Shown: in pieces, positions 11,847 to 22,402 of the stretch
Layout of the letters: each line of letters opens with the position of its first letter
How positions within the stretch are numbered: the stretch's first letter is position 1
Assembly: GCA_035236585.1 (NCBI GenBank)
Contig: CP141127.1
Span: 64,399,495 to 64,463,494 of the forward strand
DNA: 64,000 bases
Direction: 5' to 3'
DNA from: Warburgia ugandensis
Taxonomy: Eukaryota; Streptophyta; Magnoliopsida; Canellales; Canellaceae
Notes under the pieces: model-generated
Told to the model about the DNA's origin: nothing
What the model saw: only the letters and a program-made list of their open reading frames with translations
The model's database searches: none
Position numbers and translations under genes: made by a program

Positions 11847-14800
11847 TGTAACAACTCCAAAATTTAGGTCATTTTTCATTATTTTAAATTATAATTTTAA
11901 TGTGGATAAGAAATTTGAACTAATTTCATGAAAATTAAGTTTATGAAAATGCCCTCCTTATGGGCTTGGAATTTGGACTTGAGACTATCAAATTGGGAAC
12001 GTACGTGTCGATACGATTCGAACGATGCTGACTTTGCATGAAATGCAGATCGGGAGAGAAAATTTTACAAATTTAGAGGGGGCTGAAATTGATAACGGCA
12101 CCCCTCTATTTTGTCTGTTAGTGGGATGCAGAAGACGAAAACGAGATAAGACGTGGGGAACGCAGGGGGAGAAAACCCCAGAGACCCATGCCCCCTTCAG
12201 CCTAATTCCCATTTTCTGAGCTTTGGCACATCCATTGGGTCGACCGGACTGCCACTTGCTCCCATCTCTCTCTCTCCCTCTCCCTCTCCCTCTTTGGCAT
12301 CAACAGAAACCTAGATTGGGTTTCCCTTCCCGACTACACGACCCGAGTTTTCCCCCTCCCCCTTGCTTTCCCTTCCATCGGCACAGCCAGGCCTTAAGCA
12401 GGTCGGTGTGCCTGAATTTACCCCCTTTCCATTTTCCCTCTACCGGGCTCAAGCGTGAGCAACCCGGCAGCCATCATCTCCTTCCTTACTTTTCGTTCAC
12501 CGGCAAGCAACCCCCACCTAGCTAATCCCTCTCTTCCTCCCCCTACCTTCTTTTCCTTCTCCATTTGTGCACAAAAAGCCCCCCTCTCTCCCAATTTTTT
12601 TTCCTTTTTTTGGCTCGAACAGAACCCAAAATGGGTTTTTCACCAGTGAGTGACCATCTCCCTCTTCTCCTCCTCTCTGGTGGATTTCTATGAAGAGCAC
12701 AAGCCGGCGATGCACTGATTTTCTTCCCCTTGCCCTTTTTTCCATCATCAGCTTAGCTTGGCCGGTGTGCTGGGACCCCACCGTCACCTCCCCTGTTTCA
12801 CTATTATATGTGAGTTAAGAATGAATCAACTCACCGAGTCGACTTGCCCAGCCTTGTTTTGAGGAGATTAAGTTGACCCGATACCCACATTTAACCTTTG
12901 AACTTCGAACCTCCATTCTGGACAATCCAAGAGGAATCTTGGAGATCTAAGAGTACATTCGTGATCCTTATAATGCAAGGAATAAAACCCATCTTCTCAT
13001 TTCTTGATCAAGGAAGATCCAACTATTAATTTTGCCAGACCTTTGATTGGAGGTCAGATCATCTGATTCATAATGATCTGACTTCATTTTTCTGTAGTGA
13101 TCCTCATGAAGTGTAGATCAAGGATCTATACAAGAATGTTGGATCTGAAATATCTATGGAGATGATTTAACCTCTCCTAATCAACGGTTGAGATCAACTA
13201 AAGATTCAGGTATGAAATTGGATCCAATTTGATGATCTAAACCGTTTAGAATCCTTATTTGGATTAATTGATTAAATTACTTAGTTATTATGTGATCTGA
13301 AGTGATCAGGTGAGGATCATTGATGAGATCAGCATAGAAATATGATGATTGAGCGTAGTTGAGGCAATTGGTGGACAATCCGGCCAAGCAGACAGCTAGA
13401 TGTTATTTAGATTGACTTGTACAAGGTAAGATTACTATCTTAATCATTTGATGGATTGATTTGACTGTAATTATATACGATTGAGCATAATATCCATATC
13501 ATAATACTTGATTAATTGATTTAAATGATAAATTACCCAATATTGAGATGATTTGAGCCTAGTAGCTTTGAGATATGCAATAATACAGTTAAGAATAATG
13601 ATTTAATGATTGCGAGTATGCTGATTGAGTAACATTGGAGTTATTAGCTATTTAGGGCAAGCTGCCTTGAGATTTCAGAGCTGGGAGTCATTAGATTACT
13701 GTGAACACTACATATTGGAATAATGAAAGTATAATGTTGTATAATTAAGAGTTTAAGTTAGACAAATTGGATTCTAAGTGTAACCTGGATGTGATGTGTA
13801 TCCAGGTACGGGTATTGAGGTGATTGAGTTAGACTGGAGTCTTATCAAGACTTGAGAGGTATAAACAAGTGGTTCTTTATCTGAGGTAGGTGATCACATT
13901 TGTGATTTCTCGTTGATTTCATCAATCATGACTTGTTATATGAAATTCTTGAGGCATGTGTTTAATGCACTATTATGTTTTATTGTACATGTTTAGTTAT
14001 TCATGTTTGATATTGTGACATTTGATTTCATGATCATCCATGTTTTGATATGTGATGGATTACACCTTATCATGGATCTTGACTTGAGACCATGGGGTGA
14101 AGCGGGGTAAGCTAGGTCTTGTACCGATCTGAGGGCAGGCCGAGGGGATGACTGATAGGCTTCTGTGGAGAAATGGATTGATGCGGGTTGCATGTGAGGG
14201 ACCCATGGGTCGGAATGTATCGAGTGAAGGGGGGTAAGCCAAGTTTTGTACCGATCTGAGGCTGGCCAGGGGATGGTTGACAGGCTTCCATCAGAAAATG
14301 GACTGATGTGGGCTCCACGTGTGGGACCCAGTGATTGGAATGAGTACTCATTACCATCACCATGAGTGTAGTTGAGGAACTCATAGGGTTTAATTGTGCA
14401 CGTCATTCTATGATCATGACATGCATTATATTGTTCTATGGATACAAACTTTTGTTTATCGTAATAGTGGTGTATCCATGTGTTTTATGCCTTGCATACT
14501 ATGACACTCACATTTGATGGCTATTTGTTTGTCTCACGATTTTCCTGAGTTTCCCATTATGGATGGCTGATGTTTCACATGCCTTGTATACATTTATCTT
14601 ATGAGATTTCACCATGATTATGATACTTTGTGTCACATGATTTTATTGTATTTATTACCAAATGTGAATCACCTACACAAGCATAGCTTGTTGAGGCATT
14701 GCTTTACAATACCTCAGATATATAGAGTTGCAACAAGTGGATGCGCTGATAGAGCAAGCAAAAGCGATGACAGTTTTCAATGAAGCATTGAAGACATTTT

Positions 14801-15244
14801 AGAAACAATAAGCTTTGTTCAAGATCTTGCTTTAGTTATTGTTTAGGGACCCTGGGTATTTTGTCATGACTTGATTTTCTTATCCACTATTGGAGTATAC
14901 ATATTTTTTCTAAAATAGTATTTCATTCAGATGGATGGGAGTGGAGACTGAGTCTCCTATATGTCATATCTTATATTATGTTTATCAGGTAATTTTGTAT
15001 TGCATGTGTCATGTGCAGTGGTCCAAAATACAGACGAGACTCTGCCAGATTTTCTATAGAAAAGATATTTCATTTCACCGTGAAATCCGTGGTTGTGTGG
15101 AGGTATGACTCCTCAGATTCTGAAATACATGTTTTTATTGGAATTTTGTTTCTAGTCACTTTAAAAATTAAAGTTTTTAAAATAGAGATCCTGACTATTT
15201 TTATAATTTGTTATTATATTATTGATAAAACCTAGGGTGTCATA
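11847..15244 (+). mobile_element. Long LTR copy nested in the copia element, 5-bp target repeats
   Basis: Begins TGTAACAACTCC and ends GGGTGTCATA. Flanked by AATTT at 11842-11846 and 15245-15249. It is the same family as 4682-8900, sharing for example the block GCTTGTTGAGGCATTGC (about 14687) and TCCGTGG..GTATGACTCC (about 15087-15113). It is non-coding, 3398 bp. It interrupts the RNase H part of the copia element and is therefore younger than that element, which in turn is younger than the LINE. Confidence 0.75.
14097..14347. repeat. Tandem duplication, about 127-bp period, in the nested long LTR
   Basis: Two units start GTGAAGCGGGGTAAGC (14097) and GTGAAGGGGGGTAAGC (14224). Each continues with TTGTACCGATCTGAGG, a CAGGCTTC/TAGGCTTC motif, GAAAATGGA/GAAATGGATTGATG and GGGACCCA. 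The units differ by scattered substitutions, so the duplication is not recent. Confidence 0.85.
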
Positions 15245-18200
15245 AATTTCCTCAGCCACAATGCTTGACATGCTAAAGATGCTGCAACACACTCTACTTC
15301 AGACAATGATAAAGTTTTTGTTGATTTTTTTTTTTTTAGCTCCAAGTAATAGCTCCAGAACCAAGAGTGAATTTTTTTCCGGATAAGCTCTTCCTATCAT
15401 CTAAGGAACCTGCACAGTCACTATCTGAAAAACCAAACAGATTGAAATTAAAATTATGTGAATACATATTCCAAAATCTGTTGTCCAACAATATAGTGTA
15501 AAATTCTCTTAGTTGTTCTAAGAAGATGCTTTATGAGATTATGCATACACCTTGAAATGACTCCAACAGAGAAAGAAATATTTGGACAAGTGTGAGTCAA
15601 ATAAATTAAGCCTCCAATTAGGCTTCTGAAAAGACTTCCATCTGCCTTTTCAGTACCATCTTCAAGTTGTAGCTTCTCATTCACATTCATAGGAGTGGCA
15701 ACCATCTTGCAATTTAGCATGTTAAAACTTTTGAGTAGATCAATAGCGTATTTCTTTATGAAATGAAAATTTCATCTTCTTCTTGCTTCACTTCTAGTCT
15801 AAGAAAATAATGTAGTACACTAGATCTATCATTTCAAACTTTTTCATCATGCAGTATTTAAATTCACATATAAGATAATAAGATAAACCCATATGGATCA
15901 TATCATCAACATACAAGCAGACTAATAAAAGATTGTTTTATTCACTTTTCTTTACATACAAAGTTGGTTCATTCTCACTTCTTTCAAACCCATTTTGCCT
16001 AAAATATGAGTCAATTTTACTATGCCATGCTCATATAGCTTATTTCAGCCCATAAAGTACTTTTCTTCAGTTTGTATTATTTTTCTTCTTTCCCTTTTAC
16101 TACAAAACCATCTGGTTGGGCTACATAAACTTCTTCTTTCAAATCACCATTAAGAAAGGCATATTTAACATCAAAGTGATAAACATTTCATTTTAATTGA
16201 GCAACCAATCCTAAAAGAGTTCTTACTGTTTCAAATCGAGCAATTGGAGAGAATGTTTCATCAAAGTCGATAGCTTGTAACTGTGAATACCCTTTTTCTA
16301 CCAATCAGGCTTTGTGTTTTTGTATGCTTCCATCAACATGGTATTTTGTCTTGAACACCCACTTCAACCCAATAACATTTTTCCATTTGGAAGATCCACC
16401 AAGTCCCATGTTTCATTTCTTTTAATTGCCATAAGCTTCTTCCATTGCACATCTCCATTCTTCTTTCGTTGCTTCTTCTTTAAAGTTAGTTGGATCTTCA
16501 CCAAATAAAGCAAATGTACAATTTTCATAAATTTCTGCAAGCAATCGAAACTTTTGTGGAGGAGTTTCATTTGAATCAGGTGCAAGTAACATTGAATCAC
16601 TACTATTTGGACTGCTACTGTTAGAATTTTGGAGAGAATGGCCTGGTGTAGTTATGGGTGATTGATTTGTTGTTTCACTAGGAGGAGCTTCACTTTCTGT
16701 TATGATTTGTGACTTTTTGCTAGTATTTTCCTAGTTTTAGCTTGAGCCTTCATCAAATACCACACTTCTGCTCATAATCACTTTGCCATTTGCAGGATTA
16801 TACAACTGAAATGCTTTGGATTGAAAACAATAGCCAATAAAGATAAATTTTTTAAACTTTTCATCAAGTTTATGATGATGTTGAGAATATACATTTTTTA
16901 GACTTTTCATCAAGTTTATGATGATGTTGAGAATTCACTAAAGAATAAACAATACAACCAAAATTTCTTAAGTGACTCACCCACAACTTTCTACCTTTCC
17001 AAGCTTCAAATGGTGTTTGACATTAGAAATATTTAGTAGGCAGACTGCAATTAATTGCCTCAGTCCAAAACTGATTTGGAAGATTCTTTCCCTTTAACAT
17101 GCTTCTAACCTTCTCTACTACTATTTGGTTCTTTTGCTTAGCTATTCCATTTTGCTCTAGAGTGTAACGTGCTATCAATTCCCTGTGAATGTCATGTTCT
17201 TCACAAAAAAGATTAAATTCTTGAGATACAATTCGCCATCTCTGTCTGTGAGAAGAACCTTGATGTTGTTATCATTTTGTTTTTCAACCATAGCCTCGAG
17301 TTTCTTGAAGTTTACAAATATTTCATATTTAAACTTCAAAAAATATGCCCAACTCATGCAACTATAATCATCACTAAATAACATAAAATATTGAGTTCCA
17401 CCAAGTGATTCTATATTCATAGGACCACACAAATCTGCATGCACTATTTCTAGGCAACTAGAGGCTCTCCAAGATTTCCTATTGAAAAATATCATATATA
17501 TTGTTTCCCATATGTACATCCTTCACATATATTTTTTACCAATTCTAATTTTGGCAAACCAAGGACCATCTCATTTTGACTTAACAATATCAAACTATTC
17601 ATATTTAAGTGTCTATAATGTAAATGCCACAATTTTGATTCAACATTATTTCTTTGTTTAACAACTAAAGCATGATCAATAGTTGAAACTTCAAGAGGAA
17701 ACATTTTGTTTTCTGTCATTCGGACATTTGCAAAGACTTGACTAGATTTTTTGTTCTTAATAACACATGTTCCATTATCAAATAACATAGAAAATCCACT
17801 ATCCATCAATTTCCCAACACTCAACAGGTTATGTGTCAAACTAGGTACAAATAAAACATTTTGAATAAGCTTTATTTTACCATGAGAAGTGTGGACAACA
17901 ACTATACCTTTGCCTTCAACTTGTTTGCTTATTGTCTCCAAGCCAAATTTGCGTCTTTGTTGATTCATTAAGTTCATTGAATGCTGACCTTTCTCGAGAC
18001 ATGTGATTGGAGCAGCCACTATCCACAAACCAAACACCATTTTCATAATTAGTTGTATTGCAAGCCATAAAAAGCATGCTTTCCTCTTCTTCCTCCTTTG
18101 CATAGCCAACTTGATTATTCATATACCAGCTTAGCTTCTATGTGGTTAAACTTGTGACAATGATAACATTGCACTCCACTTCTATGGTTATTTGACCATC

Positions 18201-19010
18201 TAGGTTGGCCTCTACCTCTGCCTCGACCTTTGCCTCAAAAAATACTTCTGCCACATCCTTGTGTTCCTTGCTCCAGTGATTTCTCATTCTGATTTGAAGA
18301 TTCCCCTTTCATTTGAAATGCTCTTTCCTCATTCTTCTCAAGTGACTTATGGATTCTTGACTCTTGAGCTTGCAAAGAACCCATTAGTTCATCAAATGAA
18401 AACATAGATAAATCTTTCTATTCCTTGATTGTAGCAACTACATGATCAAAATTTGGAGTTAGACTTCTTAGAAATTTTGAAACTATAGTTTTATCACTAA
18501 TCTCCTCACCATATGATTTCATGTGGCTTACAATTTTAGTAACTCTTGATAAAAACTCTTGCACTGATTCATTATTTTTCATGAACAGTGTTTTCAAAAT
18601 CACGATGAAGAGATTGCAATTTCACAGTAATTACCTTTGAAGTACCTTGAAACTCCTTCAAAATCTGCCAAACCTCCATTGAAGTACTTGATGTAGCAAT
18701 TTTAGAGAAGATCATCTCGTGCACTGCTTGTTGGATGAAGAATAAGGCTCTAGCACTCTTCTTTTTAGTTTCTCTTACTCTTTTGTTTTCTCCTAATTAG
18801 CAAACCCATATTCAACCATCCCACAAATCTTGAGACTTTAACAGAGTTTACATTTTGATACTCCAAAACTATACTTCTCATCCTTGAAGATGAGTATGAG
18901 CGGCTGTGAGGAGGATGGAAAACCATTTGCTGCCATAGCTGAACGCTCTCTTGTATTCACTCCCTTAGTATTTCACTCAATCTTTTGTTGCCCAGTCAAA
19001 GACCAAAAAA

Positions 19011-19026
19011 TGGCTCTGATACCACA
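19011..19026 (-). other. Primer-binding site of the copia element (tRNA-Met type)
   Basis: Reverse complement reads TGTGGTATCAGAGCCA, complementary to the 3' end of plant initiator tRNA-Met. It lies one or two bases inside the right LTR, which fixes the element on the minus strand. Confidence 0.88.
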
Positions 19027-19027
19027 A

Positions 19028-19255
19028 TGTTGTAGAATAGAAACTCTTAGAACTGCTGTAGAGGATTAGAGAAATTGCACTTTTCAAGGTGTTTTGTTTC
19101 AATAAAAGTGAGTTGCCTTTGTAGGCTTACAAACTCATGATATTACTCACCCATGTAAACCACTAAATTCATTACTCACCCATGTAAACCACTAAATTCA
19201 TTACTCACATTTAATCCCAGCAACTAAAAGAATCATTTTGAATAATTTTTTAGCA
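19028..19255 (-). repeat. 5' LTR of the copia element
   Basis: Partner of the LTR at 11277-11560. It adjoins the primer-binding site on its left, so it is the upstream LTR on the minus strand. Confidence 0.88.
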
Positions 19256-20950
19256 GTTTTCTAGGTTTGCCTAGAACCCTGACATTCCAACTCATAAAAT
19301 TATTGATGGTTACATGATGAGACTGACCTTGACCCGCTTTTGGAATGATTTTGTTCCAAATGAAGCAAGTCACATTTGGAAGGAAGAAAATGAGTTGTAG
19401 GCTTGGAGCCTTAATGGAATGGTGGCCTTTGGGTTTATGATTGAGAAATCTTTGGTGGGCTTCTCTCTCCCCACTAGAGAATTTCAGACCAATTGCCTTG
19501 CTAATTTCCCTGAACCGCTAAAACTCCTTGCCGTATGTGTTGCTAATGGAGCCATCATCGCAGGGATGGCCTTGATTCAAATGGAAGCTATTTTCGTCAA
19601 GCTTAGACTCAACCTTCTCCATTTTGGTATTCCATTGGAACTCTTCTGAGCATGGCATTAGTCTTTTCTTCATTTTTTTTTTTTTTTTTGGTTTATAATA
19701 TCAATGGTTCTAGTGGAGTCACGCACAGAAGGTGTTCTCCGCATTCCGGACTGGTCGAGATCCAAAAATCTATGTTTTTTATTCGAACTTTCAGATTTGA
19801 AACCGAAGGTGGTCTTCCAGAGGAGTTGAAAATTATTTTCACTTCTCTATTATGAGAACCAAAAAAATCTTGCACCTTTCATGGAGACAAATTTCCCAAA
19901 ATAATCACCATTCATTTGGAAAACTGATTTGTTCAATCTATGCTGTGGCAATCCCTTAATAGTAAACTTACATATGCCCGAGTACACGTAGAAAGCACTC
20001 CAGCTATATAAATTCTTCAAAGGACCTGAAGGTTTCCTCCAGTCTTCCACTGCCTTGTAAGCAATCCCCTAGGATGGTAGGATGATAACTGTCTCCTTTT
20101 TATCAGTTAACATCCGTATTTCCATTTCACCTTTCTTATTCCACACAGAGTCAACCCAGATGCGGATATCCTCCTCACACCAATTATCTACTTCTCTTCT
20201 GATAGCCGTTCTATATAGTATTTCCATATTCGGCTCTGCTAACCCTTCTAGAATTGTTAGAGTAGGATAATCTCCCTCTATACGTACTTCTTTGCCTCTA
20301 GACACAGTTTTATAAGATTTTAGTTATGTTGTGGTCGCCTTTTCATGGTTGTCTGACGAGTATTAAACTCTGTCGAGCCCTCTTGGTTTTTCTTGGAGTT
20401 CAAGAACTCACGAAGATCTTCCCATGACTCCGCCTTGTTTTTTTTTTTTGCAACATAAACCTGCTTGAGTGTTGGAAAGGAATTCTGTTTGCATTGATGA
20501 AAGGTCGAAGATCCTTTTGCCTATCGCTCTTTCTTCTTTACTGGAAATGGAGGTTAGTATTGACCCTAGGAATTAGCCTAATTTTATCTTTCGTAGGCCA
20601 TATTTTACCTAATATTCTACAAAGCATTTTTCGGTCGAAATTATGGTGAGAGCAAGATCCACAGATCCAGTCGTTGTCCTTCACCTTCTTACGAGCCTCC
20701 AATGCATTAGGTATCGACTGGTCTTTCTTGGAAAGTTTCCTCTCCCAACCCTCGTCAGTCTACTAGATTTTTGTCATCACTTTCTTTATCCTATTTTTCT
20801 GAACTCACTTTTTCTCAAAGCCTCTGCGGATTCATAATTTTGTTCTGCGTCTGGGATCTTGTTCGGGCTCTGAAATTTCTGTTTCCATCGTCATCTTTTT
20901 CCTTCCGAGTGGCTTCCTTCGTTGCAGTCGCTTCCCATTCCTTCTTGCTT
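19256..20950 (-). mobile_element. L1-type LINE, 5' part: ORF1 and endonuclease start (piece 3 of 3)
   Basis: Just right of the copia element the minus strand reads MSWNVRVLGKPRK (near 19256-19300). This is the start of the apurinic-type endonuclease of plant L1 ORF2 (family pattern SWNVRGLG.P.KR). Further right are ORF1-like fragments: 19850-20050 with FTIKGLPQHRLN and FGKFVSM, and 20069-20305 with an E/K-rich stretch containing SVWNKKGEMEIRML. These resemble the DUF4283-type nucleic-acid-binding protein of plant L1 ORF1. Stops interrupt all frames. The right limit is approximate; I could not define a 5' terminus or target repeat. It is the same insertion as the pieces at 3761 and 8901. Confidence 0.75.
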
Positions 20951-21542
20951 ACTGAATTGCAGACATGAGTAAACTACTTGGGTTCTTATATGTTGAACCA
21001 TTGCAATGGGCCACCTAATATGCACACTACTGATAAGCTGGCTAAACATGCACATGTACATGCTGACCAGTACAAACATGCACACATGGTCACATGCACC
21101 TATCAAACTGAGTCGCTACAAGAATTTAATAATATATATATTGTACAATGGGAAAAATGTAAGGTAGGGCTGCTTATTATAAGCCCTTGTGTTCCGCCCT
21201 TTTCCTAGACCCTACATATGTAGGAGCTTCATGTATCGTGCTGCCCTTTTGACACTATAAAATAAATGCTTCTTTTTCTTACTATAGCTGGGTATGATAT
21301 TTGGAAGATCTAAGCCAATCATCTTGATGGAAACTCTTTTGAGAGTACGTTAATATCAAATCTCCATGAATTAATTATGTATAAGGTAAACCTCCAAAAG
21401 TTAATACGGGTATTTTGGGTTAAGATCTCAGGGGAAGTTTGTACACTTCTCCTTTCCTACAATATATAGCTTTAATACCTAGGGCAAACTGCATCCACAT
21501 AAAGTCTACTGAGAGAAAACGAAACAGAGAAAAAGATTTGTG
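20951..21542. other. Unassigned DNA with an Au SINE 3' fragment
   Basis: Holds a CA-rich, slightly repetitive stretch (CATGCACA motifs, about 21040-21090) and the SINE fragment listed separately. No gene is recognised. Confidence 0.6.
21163..21250 (+). mobile_element. Au-type SINE, 3' fragment
   Basis: GGTAGGGCTGCTTATTATAAG, CCCTTGTG, CCGCCC, AGACCCTACATATGTAGGAGC and CTGCCCTTTT follow in the order of the 3' half of plant Au SINEs (GGTAAGGCTGCGTAC..CCGGACCCCGC..GGGAGC..CTGCCCTTTT). The tRNA-like 5' half is absent. Confidence 0.75.
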
Positions 21543-21778
21543 TTTGGTAATGGTATAAGGAATTACTTGGCATAGGAGGAAATCAATTACGTTGGACAGA
21601 ATTAGTGATACGTACCTAAGTCACTGAGTCCTACTCCTACGGAAGCAAATTCCATTTCTGTTTGGTAATGATATAAGGAATTACTTGGTATAGGAGGAAA
21701 TCAATTAAGTTGGACAGAATCAGTTACACTTAACTAAGTCACAAGTCCTGATCCTACGGGAACAAATTCTATGACCAT
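21543..21778. repeat. Direct tandem duplication of about 118 bp
   Basis: Units begin TTTGGTAATGGTATAAGGAA (21543) and TTTGGTAATGATATAAGGAA (21661). They agree through ATAGGAGGAAATCAATTA, TTGGACAGAAT and CCTA(C)GG..A..AAATTC. About one base in ten differs. Confidence 0.85.
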
Positions 21779-21834
21779 TCCAAATTGAGAAATACTACTG
21801 GGTCCACGTTCCATAACCTCTCTCTCGAGGTTTC

Positions 21835-22389
21835 TGTTGGGTCTACACCCATGTAAAGTTAATTGTCAAACAGTTCATATGTTTGATAGATCCGTATGAA
21901 TAGTCACCTATAAAAGGAAAAACCAACAGCTGTATTAGAAAATCAACGGTCGGTGCCAGAAAAGTTGAAATCGGCACTGACCAATCTAAACAGTTAAATA
22001 TCTACAACCATATCTGTGATGTTGTCAATATTTGTTGCGCAGCAAATCTTGACAAAGGAATCATCTGAACCCTATAAATAGGGGTGATCCGGTCTCTGGT
22101 AAAAGTGTGGTAAGATACAGATCTGATTCAATTTGTGAGAGGAAGAGAGGGAGAGTGAGTAGAGTAGAGAGAGGATCTGAATTGATCCTCTTCTTCTTCC
22201 AGTGTAATCCATTCAAGTTAGTGATAGTTTCTGTCTTCCCTTGGATGTAGGCTAGAATTTGGCCGAACGATGTTTCCTTGTGCTCTTTCTGTATGTAGTT
22301 GTGTATTCACATATTAGAATCAGATCATCAGATCTGGCCGTCAGATCTAACTTTTGGAACAGTGACTCCCTAATAGTGACTTTCCAACA
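21835..22389 (+). mobile_element. Copia-type 5' LTR with adjoining primer-binding site; rest of element not recognised
   Basis: TGTTGGGTCTACACCC to TTTCCAACA, with inverted termini TGTTGG/CCAACA, 555 bp. A TATAAATA box lies at 22073-22080. Directly after the 3' end comes G and then TGGTATCAAAAC (22391-22402), close to the tRNA-Met primer-binding site of Ty1/copia elements. No protein domain and no partner LTR are seen to the right. This is a fossil with most of its body missing or unrecognisable. Confidence 0.72.
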
Positions 22390-22402
22390 GTGGTATCAAA
22401 AC

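Larger units (their letters stand above)
11277..19255 (-). mobile_element. Ty1/copia LTR retrotransposon, broken, with a long LTR nested in it
   Basis: LTRs lie at 11277-11560 and 19028-19255, both TGTTGTAGAATAG at the left edge and CA at the right. They are about 5 percent different over the first 120 bases by eye. A minus-strand primer-binding site for initiator tRNA-Met (TGGTATCAGAGCCA) directly adjoins the right LTR at 19011-19026, and a purine tract (AAGGGGGAG, minus) adjoins the left LTR. Recognisable parts, minus strand from right to left: gag with a CX2CX4HX4C zinc knuckle (about 18140-18640), protease with WFVDSGCSNHMS (about 18000-18060), pre-integrase and integrase (about 17000-17650), reverse transcriptase (about 15800-16600), RNase H (about 15250-15720 and 11561-11846). 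The order gag-protease-integrase-RT-RNase H defines Ty1/copia. The coding region is broken in many places. It is inserted in the endonuclease region of a LINE; flanks GCTTT and GTTTT may be a worn 5-bp target repeat. Confidence 0.92.

Noticed and set aside
12223-12787. Pro/Ser/Leu-rich open frames on both strands
   Set aside because: CT-rich non-coding LTR sequence at 11847-15244; the sister LTR copy does not keep the frames.
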